Assembly: GCA_945643635.1 (NCBI GenBank)
Contig: CALZFC010000256.1
Coordinates: 2,041,001 to 2,105,000 of the forward strand
Length of the DNA: 64,000 bases
Source of the DNA: Allodiplogaster sudhausi
Lineage: Eukaryota; Nematoda; Chromadorea; Rhabditida; Diplogasteridae
Direction of reading: 5' to 3'
Under the pieces are notes generated by a model. The model did not search any database, was not told where the DNA came from, and saw nothing but the letters and a program-made list of their open reading frames with translations. The position numbers and the translations under genes were made by a program. This document shows, piece by piece, positions 23,201 to 34,764 of the stretch; the stretch's first letter is position 1; every line of letters begins with the position of its first letter.

Positions 23201-25023
23201 CTACAAATTCAAATGACATTCACATTTTCGTTTTCTTGATCTCGTTTTTTTCAAAAGACCTAAAAGCCAACCTAAAAGCCAAGAATGAGATTGAGATATG
23301 GAGGACAGGCAAGAGAAGGCGAAAATTTTCATAAATGGTATGAATTAGATTGTTTTAAAGGTGAATGGCAACTAACGAAAACTAATGCCGCCAGTTCTAA
23401 ACTCTCGATTTCATGTGCTCTATTTTTTCAGCAGGTGGTTTCTGGGGGCCTACGAAAGAGTAAATGTTTTTTTATTTAAATTTTAATTTAATTGTAAATA
23501 GGTGTGTCTCCTTTTCATTTTTTCCCCAGGAACACTTGTAACAAGAAACACTAACATGAGTCGACAGCAAGACCTGCATTGACGTTGATTTTTTCGTTGC
23601 TTCTTCTAGTTCATGCCCTGGTGTCGTCGCCACGTCAGTTATCGAAGTTGAAGAATGCTCGATGTCCATTTGAGATGATGTTCTAGCCAGCATTTTGGAG
23701 GTGGAAGAAGCAGCCAGTGAGGTGCTCATGCCTTTGTCTGAGTAAGTTTCAGAAGGATGCTCGAACGTTGATGATTGAGATGACTTTAGGGTCACTGGGT
23801 ATGAAGACGGACTCTCCATTTCAATTGCCGAAGATCTCATAGCTGCCCTCCAGCTACTGGAGGTGGATGATTCATCTTCAGAAGAGCCAGTAGTTGGCGA
23901 CTCCATTGAATCGGCCGGCGAAGTTGTTTTGCCAGAAGTAGATGCCACATCTATTGCCGTTGTCTTTTGCAACTTCGTACTTTTCTGAAAGCTTGCTGAG
24001 GAACTTGGCGTTGTGAACAAATCGCTTGAAGTAGTACTTTGTGAAGAAGATTCTGTGAACAATTCTCCTTTTGCTGAAGTCGTAGTCTGTGACGAAGCTT
24101 TGACTGAAGTTATAGTTGATGTCCTCGAGGAAGGTTGATAATTGTGGAGTTACATCTGTTGTTGCAGTCATGAGCCCATTGCTACTTGCTGTTGGCGACT
24201 GTTTGAATGTGGGAGTTGCTTTCAATGATGATTTGCGTGAGTTTGCTGCGTCAGTGTCCCTAGCGCGTGATGTCAGAGTACTCTCTTCTACCAAGTCAGG
24301 TGTAATCGAGTGTGAGGTAGTTCCGCCCGTCACTGTTGAATCAGCTGCCATTCCATCTCGTGTCGATGAAATGATCGATTCAGAGAAAGTTGTTGTCTGT
24401 TCACGAGTCAACACTTTATCGTTCGTGGTTTCTGAAATTCTCATCGAGCTTTCGTTAAGGATGAGTCGGTCAGTAATTGTGGAGTCTTCAGGTGCTTCTT
24501 CTTCCGAGTTGGGCGACAACGTTGTTCGTACATCGGAGTCGGTAGTCGAGACGAAGGCGGGTGGTGAAGTAGCAGATAGCTCACTTTTTGTATTATAGAC
24601 AGAAGTCTCCTCAGATTGCATAACTGGACCGTCGCTTTGAGTGCCTGTTGATGTGGACGACTGCGTAGTTTGAATTTCGGGCGTGATTCCACTCGTCTTC
24701 TTCGCTGTCGATGAGACGTTGTTCAGCTTCGCTGACGCGCTAGTGGATGGTGTCGTCATCTTAGGCGTCGTTTCCTCTGTGGGATTAGCTTTCAGTGTTG
24801 ATTTGTCCGAGTTTGTTGTGTCCGTGTTCTCAGAAAGTGATGTCACTGTACTCTGTTCAAGCAATTCAGCTGTAGTCGACTGCGAGGTTGTTCCGCCGGT
24901 CACTGGAGAATGAGCTGCCGTTTCATCTAATGTTGATGCAAGGATTGATCCTTTACCTCTCCTGTACCGAGTCCGATTCTTTCCAGTTCCGATTTCAATC
25001 CATAAGAGACCCTTACCAAGCAC
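16177..25023 (-). CDS. Adhesion-type 7TM receptor A with mucin, lectin-like and EGF-like ectodomain
   Basis: More than 20 exons. Order from the 5' side: Ser/Thr-rich mucin-like exons (about 25.0-22.0 kb); a Cys region 21368-21081 (ACPLGFTEGATMC, MDCLAACQKRV) resembling the start of a C-type lectin fold; further ectodomain exons to 19.87 kb; an EGF-like exon (YCNDTACVCKPGWT, about 19.7-19.57 kb) running into GGSC; then seven membrane segments from 18.9 to 16.6 kb. TM3 has QVLWLNEASHVYDVIV and TM4-ECL2 reads GITAAVVASCWDAPTLW, matching the W.L.E..H.Y and CW...LW signatures of class B2 receptors; TM7 has INSFVGILQTVI. The tail is highly charged and ends FDFDPRAKA. No GPS cleavage motif was found. 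One base too many in a T7 run at about 18387 shifts the frame in TM2. No signal peptide exon was found; the 5' end is unclear. Confidence 0.65.
17525..17745. repeat. (CT)n-rich intron block
   Basis: Polypyrimidine on the plus strand, therefore polypurine in the receptor A transcript, in the intron between the TM4-ECL2 exon (about 17822-17750) and the TM5 exon. Frames of Ser/Leu type through it are artefacts. Confidence 0.85.
18660..18775. repeat. (GA)n tract downstream of TM1 exon of receptor A
   Basis: Polypurine on plus. Together with the CT-rich block at 18905-19020 it flanks the TM1 exon (about 18899-18797) with complementary sequence. Confidence 0.9.
18905..19170. repeat. (CT)n tracts upstream of TM1 exon of receptor A
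   Basis: Two polypyrimidine stretches (18905-19020 and 19138-19172) on either side of the Cys-containing exon at about 19130-19040 (FAYCEREAGPMFEKCELL). Confidence 0.85.
19740..19835. repeat. (GA)n tract upstream of EGF-like exon
   Basis: Purine tract on plus, pyrimidine on the receptor strand, lying just 5' of the EGF-like exon acceptor. It could serve as an extended polypyrimidine tract for splicing. Confidence 0.85.
20023..20240. repeat. Long (GA)n tract
   Basis: More than 200 bp of nearly pure GAGA with rare interruptions, in the intron between ectodomain exons of receptor A. Frames on both strands through it are low-complexity only. Confidence 0.95.
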
Positions 25024-25170
25024 GTTTCAAGACAAGTCCACCGGACGGACTCTTTCTTTTTGCCAAGAACCAACAGCTTAGTCCACCAGCCGAAGAAGTG
25101 TACACAGAATACCGGGCGGAGCCACAGTGAGGCTTCGCCTACGGCTATGATGGATATGTCAATACATTGA

Positions 25171-25290
25171 GGTCAGAGCAACACTCCTATTTCGTACGCT
25201 CTCTCGACCGAACGACGTACAACTTTTGAGCGCGCGCATTCAAACTGGTTCGCTAGCGCTACTGTAGAATTATTCGCCAGACACTTCCTT
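25171..25290 (+). repeat. 118-bp dispersed repeat, copy 1
   Basis: Shares GAGCGCGCGCATTCAAACT, CTAGCGCTACTGTAGAATT and CTCTCGACCGA with 45365-45481, where it is in the opposite orientation. Identity is high over the whole length. Likely a short non-autonomous element; it lies just upstream of receptor A and may have cut off its 5' exons. Confidence 0.75.
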
Positions 25291-25445
25291 TAGGAGAGAA
25301 AAAGGCATATGTTTAAAAAAGAAGAATTGTAACTAGTCGTACGGTGAGAGAGGTCTAAAAATGGACAAGTAAAAAGGAGACAATCCATATTAGCCACCGT
25401 CATTTGTATACGTGGTTAGCCCTCAAGCATACTGTATTTTCTCTA

Positions 25446-25575
25446 TTAGTACCCTCCCTCTATTATAAACCGCCCCCCCCCTCTCCAATAGTACCCCCCC
25501 CCATTAAAACTGCCATTGAAAAGTAGTATCCTCCCTCTAATAGAGACCCCCTCCCGTCCAATAGTGCCCCTATCA
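25446..25575. repeat. C-rich short tandem repeat
   Basis: Three to four imperfect units built on CCTCCCTCTAATAGTACCC with runs of up to nine C. No coding character. Confidence 0.6.
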
Positions 25576-25715
25576 GTCATAGCTTGAGATGTACATACCT
25601 CATGGTCAAATGGATCCTGGAGGCAAAGGATGCATTTCTCAATGAAATCATGGCTAATTCGTTCAAATCTGTGGTAAAACGGATGTTTCAGTGATGATTC
25701 CATAATTCTTCTTTT

Positions 25716-26270
25716 TTGAGTATAGCCTCTGAAACCATCTGCTTCATGATCGGAGAAGCGTTGCATTCGCCTTCTCTTCTCATGCTCATCCCTCTTGCTC
25801 ATTTTTATTATTTCGCTTACTTCTCCTGCAGCAACCGCCCGCCCTCTTTTCATTGCGGTCGTATTCCCGATTTTACATCTCTCTCCAGGTCTCACTCCTT
25901 CGCTCTCTAACCCTTCTCTTTTTCTCTCTCTCTATCTATCTCTCTCTTTCTAACTAACTTTCTGTTCCTAACTAACTCTCTCTCTCTGTCTCTCTCTCTC
26001 TTTCTCGTTCTCTCTCTCTCTCTCTCTTTATTGCAGAATGAGAAAGTCTCATATTTATTGCCTGCTTCATTGCCGTAGGCATTGAAGCCAAAAAGGAGAA
26101 AGGAAATAAATGTCAAATCTTGAATGGATGAGCCCTCCCTCAGTGAAGTTCGCTGCTTCCATGGCTACCTTCACCAACCAAACATCGCGCTCATCATACA
26201 CCACTTCCCCTCCACACCTGATTACAACTAACATACTCCCCGCTTCTAATAGAAAATGGCATGTTCTATA
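25716..26270 (+). repeat. Dispersed repeat family R, copy 1
   Basis: Contains the ordered blocks GAAGCGTTGCATTCGCCTTC, a CT-rich stretch, CAGAATGAGAAAGTCTCATA, TTTATTGCCTGCTTCATTGC, then GCTGCTTCCATGGCTACCTT. The same blocks recur in order at 26.7-27.06, 27.5-27.7 (3' part) and 40.5-40.96 kb. Unknown class; no coding capacity seen. Confidence 0.65.
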
Positions 26271-26734
26271 TCGCAACCCAAATTAATACTCCATTATTTC
26301 ATTAAAGAAGCAAAAATCAATCAATCAGAAGTGAATTTGCTCTAAAAGTTGTAAAGAACTGTGATACAGATTACTATTGTTCAGCGACATAATGACCCAT
26401 CTCAAATTCAACATTATTATATGAAGCTCGTTGTCCTTGTCTTCGAATTCCTGCGTCGATTGTTCGAAATTCTTGACAACTTCAAAAAGCATCGTTATGG
26501 TCGAGTTCGCTTCTTCTTGTTGTTCTGCTGGAAACTTCTTTTCCTGATGTGGAAAGCCGTATTGTTGGCCAATATTGAGATTTTCACATATACGCGTTTG
26601 TGTACTTACTATAGATATGCTTACAATGTCTGCTCGCATGATAGACCCACATATTGATGACGAGAGAGGAAAAGAGAGGGAGAGATCGAGAGAGAGAGAC
26701 ACAACATTGATGCAGAGAAACGGCGAGATAGGAA

Positions 26735-27060
26735 GGAAGAGGGCGACAGTATGCCGGCTTCAAGATCGGTGAAAAGTGCGGTTTCCACTTTGCATCGCCT
26801 TCTCTTCTCCTACCCATCCCCGCTGCTCATTATTTTAATGTCCATTGCTTCTGTCCGTCGCAACCGTCTTCTTCCCATTGCGACCACTCGGTTATCTTCC
26901 CGATTTTCCATAAATCTCTCTCCCTCTCTTTCTCCCTCTCCCTCTCTATCCGTCTTTCTGTCTCTCTACATTTCCCGCTCTCTCTCTTTCCATTACAGAA
27001 TGACAAAATCTAATTTTTATTGCCTGCTTCATTGCCTTAAAGGAGCTTGAAAGTCGTTAA
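26735..27060 (+). repeat. Dispersed repeat family R, copy 2
   Basis: Carries the 5' blocks (GGCGACAGTATGCCGGCTTC, CATCGCCTTCTCTTC), the CT-rich stretch, and CAGAATGACAAAATCTAATT followed by TTTATTGCCTGCTTCATTGC. Its 3' part may have been separated to 27520-27700 by about 460 bp of unrelated sequence. Confidence 0.6.
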
Positions 27061-27519
27061 CTCCTAACACGAAATGCCGACTCATTCAAGTACCGTAGTC
27101 GTGAGCCGCAGGTTCTTGGCATTTTGCCAAGATCCTTGTTTCGAAACCTTTTCACGTAAAACATGCGCATGCGATTTTTTTTTAAATTGGCGGTTTGCGT
27201 CCGTTTGGTGAATCATGAATATGCCGGCATCTATTTTACGGTCGACGACCATATTTCACGGTCGCCGGTCATGATATGCTCGGCAAACCTATTTGGCCGT
27301 AATTTGGTCTGGGGACTAATGTTAAATTTAAAGTTCTGTACAAATCACTAATATTTCCCTCATGATCAGGGGACTCTTTTCAGATGCAAATTACTCCTTT
27401 AACCTTTAGTTTAGTAAATTGAATTTTTGCTGATGCTTTCGCAAGCTCAATCCGGACACATTCACAGAATCATCCTTATGGCAAAAAAATTGAGTTTTCG
27501 CCTCCTTTAAGCATCAGTC

Positions 27520-27700
27520 GTGGCTTGGCTGAAAAGGGAAAAAAAAGAAATAGATGCAAATCGAGGATGGATGAGCCCTCATTGCCAATGAAATCCGCTG
27601 CTTCCATGGCAACCTTCACCACCAAACATCGCACTCGTCACTTCTCCCCTCCGCACCTGACTCTAACCAATACTGCTTCGAAGTTACATACGAGCCGATT
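27520..27700 (+). repeat. Dispersed repeat family R, 3' part
   Basis: Matches the 3' blocks of the family (GGATGGATGAGCCCTC, GCTGCTTCCATGGCAACCTT, ACTGCTTCGAAGTTA). It may be the displaced end of the copy at 26735-27060. Confidence 0.6.
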
Positions 27701-27759
27701 TTGATAACTCACCTGTGGAATCATCATATCACGCATAGTACTCCCATTTGTGCCCTTTC

Positions 27760-28200
27760 TTACTACAAAGCTTGTTCATTTATTTTGCTTTGTCCTTTTA
27801 AAACATTTAAGCGAAAACTTTATTGGCCACCAGCGAAGGGAGGAGCGAATTGAACGCGAGAGGTGTCAGAGTGTCAGAATGGAGATGATTCTGGAAACAT
27901 CTCATTCTGCCTACTTCTTTCCTGATCATTGGGTTGTATTAACGTCAATCGACTATGCAGAAAGAATTTGGACATCTCATTCTCCCATGTTTGCAACCTT
28001 AGAATGGCTGTTTTTTTTCGATTACGCATTCCAACACCCTCAATTCAAGAAGTAAGGAAAAGCATACCCAATTCCACCAAAAAAAATCCACGGGGTGACA
28101 ATAAAAGTATATAAGAAAAGGAACGACAAGAAAAAAGGACAAGGGGAGAAGGACTAGCAGACGATCAAGAGAGTGCTAGAAAAGTATGAGAGGAAAGAGT
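27760..28200 (+). pseudogene. Relic of kinase 3' flank in unit 3
   Basis: Positions 28050-28140 match 13610-13700 downstream of kinase copy 2 (GCATACCCAATTCCACCA, then a GGGGTGACAAT word). No kinase exon is recognisable except a possible scrap near 27840. So unit 3 once had, or was copied with, the end of the kinase gene, which has been lost. Confidence 0.55.
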
Positions 28201-28271
28201 CCTCATAGATCGTATCACCGTTGGATAACAATTGAACTATAGCAATTGTTGAATGACAATTCTTGTACAAT

Positions 28272-29880
28272 AATTGACCTCAAAGTATAGCTCAAGCCGG
28301 AATCGCTCGGCAAAGGAGCCAAGGGGCGGCTCTGCGCCGCGTTGACGAGGACCGATGAAGCTGCAGAGAAATAGGCGACTTTTGCTGTAGACTGGAAAGC
28401 GGAATCTTAATACCGCAAGAAGTCTTACTTTGGCATATTGACGTCGAACCAGAAGTCATCGAGTGGACTCTTGCGAGGATTCATCGATTTCGCACCGCCT
28501 TTCGGTTTTGATGGCATCACCTTCTGAAGTGAAGTTCACGATTCGTATTGATCTCTCTATCCCCGCTTCTCTCGCCTCTTTCTCCCTCCCTGCTTCTCTC
28601 GTCTCTCCCTATCTCTGCTTTCCTCTACTCTCCCCACTCTCTCTCCCAACCAGAATCTCTCTCGTTGCTTCTGCGTGGGGTCCAGCCAGGAGGTCAGCGA
28701 TCACCAGATCATCGTCGTAGAGGCGGTCGAATCGAAAGGAAAAAAGTAAGAAAATCGTATTACTAAATTTCGTGTTAATTGAATAATGTGTTGCAAAAAA
28801 GGAAATGTCATCACCTTTTATTAAGCTCTTCGAGATCTTTCGCGTACCATCGAAGCGCCTCCCTTGCCTAGAATAATTTCGGAACGTTTTGCTGTTAGAG
28901 ATACTTATAGTAGAGGGAGGAATGTAATGGTGAAAATGGGAGAAAGAGAGGGAGAGTGGGATATGGACAGAAAGAAAGAGATAGAGAAGTAGAGAGAGCA
29001 GGAGAGAGCAGCAAAGAAATAGATAGAATGATGGTAAGAGAGAAAATATACACGATAAGCAACGCACCTACTCCACGGTGAGAATTGAAGGAGCCTTCGC
29101 AAATGTCATGCAACGAATGGTTCCGTCCCGCTCAAGAATTCGCGCTTTAAGAGCCTGTAGAATTATAATTAATTTATCGATTGTTGTTTTACTACACATT
29201 TTGTCATTTTTAGGTAAGTTGTTTTTATATTTTTTATGAAAACATCTTTTTTTAAGGAAGAATGGGCTCGAACATCAGTGTGATCGGGCGCACAAAACTT
29301 CATCGCCCTGAGTGCCGGCGATATTAAGCTCTGAAAGCGGACAATGGTTTACTTTAGATCCGTTACCAGAAACGGATATATCCATTACCTGTAACAGATA
29401 TTTTCTGTGTTTAAAAATAGCCGCTTTGGTGTGGTTCAAAGTAAGGCTATATTCTAGTGAAGGCATCCCATCGAATTATAGGCGTCCAACGACAATGGGA
29501 CGCCTTTATTTTTCATTGATGGGACTATTATAAATCGATGGAGAATACAGCCGAAAGTAAGACAGAAATAAATACGACGTTCAAAGGCACCTTCTTCTGT
29601 GCTCCTTTGGCGGATTGTTCTCCCTCTGGGCTCGCCTGATTGATATACATACATATTAGTTTGGAAGAGAATAAACGAAGCAAGAAGTCAAAAAAACCCT
29701 CGAGCGAGGAGATATATATTTTGAGAACAAAACGTAATAGAAAGATTGAAAGATAAAGATACATAAATTGACAGAGTGAAAAGAACACAACGCAGAGATC
29801 AGAACTGTTAGTGCGCTGTGGATGTGACGTTTCCCTACCTCGGCCATGTCCATGTGATCCTCTGCCAAGATGGCTGCCGC
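28272..29880 (-). pseudogene. Protein X, truncated copy B
   Basis: Counterparts of exons 2 to 9 of X are present at about 29880-29840 (3' part of exon 2 only), 29638-29591, 29330-29262, 29158-29065, 28868-28815, 28735-28650, 28530-28425 and 28350-28272. Readable blocks include SPLDDFWFDVNMP and LYDDDLVIADLL. The first exon, most of the second and the terminal exon are missing, and the upstream break falls inside exon 2, followed by unrelated sequence. Differences from copy A are partly silent, so it was under selection for a time before truncation. Confidence 0.7.
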
Positions 29881-30802
29881 CTCATAAATACATAAGTGTG
29901 CATGCGTGCACGTAAATATTGAAAATACCTTTTAAATAAATAAAAATACACCGTTAGAGAGAGGGAGAGAGAGAGAGTGAGAGTAATTGAACTAGGAATT
30001 TTATTTGCATATACATAGCTGAATATCGCATATGTCTTTTATTTCAAGGCTTTCTCATGCCTTTGCACGGGGATCAAAGTCGAATGGATCCGGCAGTGCG
30101 AGGGGCGAGCCATCGTCAGGGACGTGCTCGAGGAGGGCGCGAGGCAGAGCGGAGCCGAACTGTTTGAGTGAACATTTTTCAAAATTTAGGTTCGACGCAA
30201 AAATTTATTGCAAAACAAAAATGAATGAGTGCCTTCTTGTTGCATGACGCGTTGCGTGCCGAGTTGCGTGCTTCAACTTTACTTCTTTCCTCGTCGCGAG
30301 CCTTCGTCTCTGCACGTTTCTTCTTCTCGCGCAGCTTGACATACGCCTTCGGTCGATACTGCGCGAACGTCTCTTCCCTAAATCAGGGAGCAATTTTGCA
30401 GAATGCTGACTTTTGGTAAAAAAAATTTCATAAAATAATTATTGTACCCTCCCATTTCCATGACCACTGACCGATTCCAAAAGTTGATGACATTGAGCTT
30501 TGGCGCCCACCGCTCTGGCAAGAACAGCATCGCTGCGATCGACGCAAACTTGTACATCTTCAATTCGAAAAGTGACTAAAGTGATTTCTCTTTTAAATAT
30601 AAATCTTTCTTCTAATTATGATTGTTAGCGTAGCAATCATGACAGGTAGTCAGCAATGAAGAAAAAACTTGTAAAAAAAACCGATGTCGTAATAACCGCT
30701 TGTACAATGTTGAACAGCGAGTTGAGGCTGGACACGATAAGAAGGATCCTTTAATTCATTTTTTTTTATTTTAGAGAGCATGTCAGTATCCTTCAATCAA
30801 GG

Positions 30803-31878
30803 CCTGCCCTAGTAATTTTTTTTCGAGTTTGTTCATGAAAATTGGTTACAGTATACAACTCGACGTGGCCAACAAAATAGGCTATATTTCAAACTTGAAA
30901 AAAATTTTCCGCGCGAAAGATACATCATAAGAAAGAGGATGAAATTTGGTACAAGATGAACCGCTTTCAATGGAATTCCATGCATACGATCTTTTGTAAT
31001 AAATCATAAAGTAGTGAAAATAGCGTCGCTTTCACTTCGCCCAAGAATTCACATTTTAGGTTATTCGAATTAGAATATTCCAATCCTTTTTTCTACAGTT
31101 TTTCCATAAGGCCTTGTTATCCTACTCTCTTATGGCTTATAACAAAAGATCGTATGCATGGAATTCCATTGAAAGGGGTTCATCTTGTAGCAAATTTCAC
31201 CCTCTTTCTAATGATGTATGCTTCAACATTCGAAAATGTTTTTAAAGTAGTTTTTTAAACCTTCTAATTGTACATAACGAAATTTCCCATATAAATTCAA
31301 ACTTTTCAATAAAACAATGTATGTAACATTTGAAGATCTCCGTGAGAGCTCTTAGATGATATACTTTCGATTTTGTAATATTGACATTGAGCGAAGTTAT
31401 GGATCGAAGAATGCGCTTGCACGGTGTTACTGTTTACACCGGATCATGTTCAAGCGTTTGGGAACCTATGAGCGAGACGTTTATTTCTTTTGAAAGTGAC
31501 ATATGTTGTTGCAAATTTCACGCACTTTAAGCCTATCTTGGAGCCGTTCTGCAGAAATGAGCATAAAATACTTAAGTTGGCCAAAAACCGCCTTCGAAAA
31601 TATTCAGGGCCGTATTTTTGGGCCAAACTGAAATTTTATGAAAACATCATCAACATGAAAATTAAAGCCCCTTAAAAAAGCAATCCAATGATACCTCGAT
31701 GGTTGTCTAACTATATTTTTTATGCGAGTTATTACAAGTGAAATTTTTAACATGCACCGGGTCCCGCGCGGAAATTTTTTTTCAAGTTTGAAATATAGCC
31801 TCTTTTGTTGGCCACGTCGAGTTGTATACTGTAACCAATTTTCATGAACAAACTCGAAAAAAAAATTCCTAGGGCAGG
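30803..31878. mobile_element. 1.08-kb foldback element with 113-bp terminal inverted repeats
   Basis: Left arm 30803-30915 begins CCTGCCCTAG and contains CGACGTGGCCAACAAAATAG; right arm 31765-31878 is its reverse complement and ends CTAGGGCAGG. A second inverted repeat lies inside: about 30922-31000 against 31143-31222 (CCATGCATACGATCTTTTGT and its complement). No transposase frame is present, so it is non-autonomous. It sits in the intron between the TM6 and TM7 exons of receptor B; receptor A has a short intron there (about 16880-17040). Confidence 0.9.
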
Positions 31879-31884
31879 TCATAG

Positions 31885-31919
31885 GGCCCTGCTCGAGTCT
31901 TATGGACATCATGTCTTAA
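31885..31919. repeat. Short dispersed motif
   Basis: GCTCGAGTCTTATGGACATC...GTCTTAAG resembles 41880-41912 (GCTCGAGTCTTACAGAGAGG) and 2817-2850. It lies just outside the right end of the foldback element. Confidence 0.4.
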
Positions 31920-33104
31920 GGCAAAGTAATCTAATTTGCTAAAAATATGCATATAGCCCGGACATGCTGGCTGATCTTGTTTGGCGGTCATTCGCGAACA
32001 GAAGCGTGACAGTCGTGGCGCACTGAAGAAGCGGGCCGACGACGCAGAAGAAGATATTGCGGCGGACCTCGAATGGAGTGACTGGGGGTGGGACAATTCT
32101 GTGCCAGATGTGAATTGTTCAACCGATTTGAACTCCACTTCCTCCAATTCGCTCACCATCGCGACGTTCTACTTCTCGAAGGGACGCTCCCACTCGAAGA
32201 AGTTATCCATTCGGAGGCGCATCATGAAACGCTGAAGGAACTTACTTCTATTGCTTCGCCAAACTAATAAGTAAGTTAATTAGCACCAGAAATTCAGAGC
32301 GAGGAATACTTAAGAGACATATATATTTTCTCACTTTGTTATAGAACTGCACGGCCAGCTCGCCAAAGAGAGCGGTGATCAGAGCGAGTACGAAAATGAC
32401 AGCGACGATTGTGCCAGGCAGGGAGGAGGTGTCGAAGGAGCCTGGACATTCCTCATCTTATTTCTCACTCCGTTTATCACTTCCTCTCTTTCTGTTATTC
32501 TCTCTCCTCTCCTAACTCTTTGTATTCGAGCATCATCTCTGACCTTTTCCTATGTATCTCTCCCACTTTCTTCCTCTCTGCCTCTCTCTCTCCTCTCTCT
32601 ACCACTTTTGCCTCTCCCCTTCGTACCAGTGCTGCTCCAGAGCGTCGGTGCGTCCCAGCAGTTTGCCACTGCTGCAGCCGTAATTCCAAAGGAAATTGTA
32701 TACGAGACGCCCATTCGCACCTGCAGATATATCATAAATTGATTTATAGAGTAATTGGCTCTGAATAATTGAGCTTTCTCTTTCCTGGCGCCCCGATTTC
32801 TGTCCTTTCTCTCTCTCACTCACCCGCTCTCACACTCTCTCCCTCTCTCTCCCCGACCAAATAGTCGAGCCGCAAAGCGTCACGTGGCCGCGACGACCAC
32901 TCGTTGATGACATTTCCGACGATGACGTCATAGACGTGGCTCGCTTCGTTCAGCCAAAGCACTTGTGCTGCAATTTAGCGATGTTTAAATTTTTCATGGC
33001 TTCAAATTCCCGCTTGAATTAAATGAAATTGCCTGAAACATAGCAGAAGATAATGGAAGCGCCCCAGAAACGAGCGCCCACCTGAAATATGCCACATTGA
33101 TATC

Positions 33105-33106
33105 GC

Positions 33107-33160
<54 letters not shown>

Positions 33161-33165
33161 ACTCT
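33105..33165. repeat. (CT)n microsatellite
   Basis: Pure CT repeat in the intron after the TM2 exon of receptor B. Confidence 0.95.
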
Positions 33166-33414
33166 ACTCACTTCATCTAATCCGCGGTCGTGTGGAACGG
33201 AGTAGAAGTAGTGAAGTAAGCTGCCGATCGAAAGAAGAGTCGAGCGATGGTCTTGGAAATTATGCTGTGGAGTCTGGAAGAGGAAGAAAAGAGAGAGAGA
33301 GATAGAGAAAGAGTGAAGAGCTAGAATGAGATGAAGAGAGCTAGAGAAGGAGAGGGAGGGAAGAAAAAGAATGCAGAAAGAAATACCTGTGGTGCTATTA
33401 ATCTAGGAAGAAAA

Positions 33415-33975
33415 CGGGGCGAAAGTTGAGCTTAACTTTTTAACAAAAAAGATTGAGGGTGAACTCTGAAAAGTGCCGATTAGTATGGAAAAGAAGAAAG
33501 ATGGGCCCAACTTGCTCCAAAAAGATCCCATCTTTAAAAAGCAAGCTCAGCCAAAAAGTGGTCAACATAATGGTCAACTCTTTTTCTAACAGCAAGAGTG
33601 TGGAAGACGAGAGAGGGAAAAGGAAGCTATAAATCATTGCTCCGTTTGGTCTCTCATTTTTGTGTACTCTCTCGCCGAGAAAAAAGGTTGACCTCAAAAT
33701 GCCAGTGAAAATGAGACATCGCGTCTCGATGCCTCCGTTTTCGTCTATTAGTCCCAGCCTCACACCTCGGAATATGAGCATGCTATGAAAAACCCGCCCG
33801 ACATCGGTTGCTTCCGAACCTTTGGGATGCTTGCTGCACTGAGCCGGTTTAATTACCCAAGTTTGAGGTATGCATTGGAATTCTATAAGAAAACTCGACA
33901 CGATTGTATTGAGAGTTGAACTCAACTCTGAAAAAAGTTCTAGACAAAAAAGTCGAGATCAGCTTTCTTTCTTGA
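33415..33975. other. Insertion replacing the TM1 exon of receptor B
   Basis: Sequence without counterpart in receptor A. An imperfect repeat (AGTTGAGCTTAAC near 33426, AGTTGAACTCAAC near 33912, each followed by an ACAAAAAA word) brackets it. A 161-codon minus-strand frame (33925-33440) has no recognised motif. Confidence 0.5.
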
Positions 33976-34764
33976 TACCTAGGTCTCTCATTTCATTGAC
34001 CTCTCTCTCACTCTCTTTCTCTAATTTTCTCTTTTCTCCTCGCCAACTCTTTCTGTCTCAGTCTCTCTCTGTTTTTCTCTTGTTTGTATCATAACGGCTC
34101 TCTCACACCGACATACATTTTCACGCAGCTGCTGCCGTATCAGCAACTCGCATTCATCGAACACCGGGCCAATCTCGCACTCGCAGTGAGCGCTGTCCAC
34201 CTCAAGAATTGTTCTCTCTCTCACTCTCTATCTCTATTTCTCTATCTCTCCGTTCCTCATCTATTTCTCTCCTTTCTGATCTGCTCTCTCCCATGCTATC
34301 AATTTATCATCCCTCTTCGCTCCACTCACGTTTTCGACGCATTTGCCAAGTTCGCATGTCATGTTCTTGCATAACTTTGGTGCCACGAAGCAGGTGCCAC
34401 CCTGGTGCAGTTATAATCATTAAATATTAATTCAAAAATTTTGATCTGGATGAAAAATGCTGACGATATATGTGTTTGTGGTAAACGGTTGTGTACTTTC
34501 TTAGATTACTGTACTAATGATACCTTTATTCAATTAAAAATATATCGAAAAATATATTATTTGGTGTTCTTCTGCGCTTTCGTAAACCTCACCGTCCATC
34601 CTGGCTTGCAGACGCACGCCGTGCCATTACAATATTCTGTGCCGAGCGGATCGCAGTCGGCGCAAGATTTGAAGGGCTCCGAAGAAGGAGCTTCTTCGTG
34701 AACGATTTGGATTCCGCCTTGGGCTATAAAACTACCGTATGGAATTGGAACGAGGACAGTGAGA

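Larger units (their letters stand above)
25024..27749. other. Repeat-rich intergenic region
   Basis: No gene is supported. It holds the 118-bp dispersed repeat (25171-25290), a C-rich short tandem repeat (25446-25575), and three partial copies of a dispersed repeat family (25716-26270, 26735-27060, 27520-27700). Confidence 0.55.

Noticed and set aside
22037..24913. Plus-strand frames opposite the mucin-like exons of receptor A
   Set aside because: They mirror the Ser/Thr-rich minus exons; the minus reading is conserved in the paralogue.
25446..25575. CRISPR-like array
   Set aside because: Units are short, imperfect and without spacers; the genome is eukaryotic.
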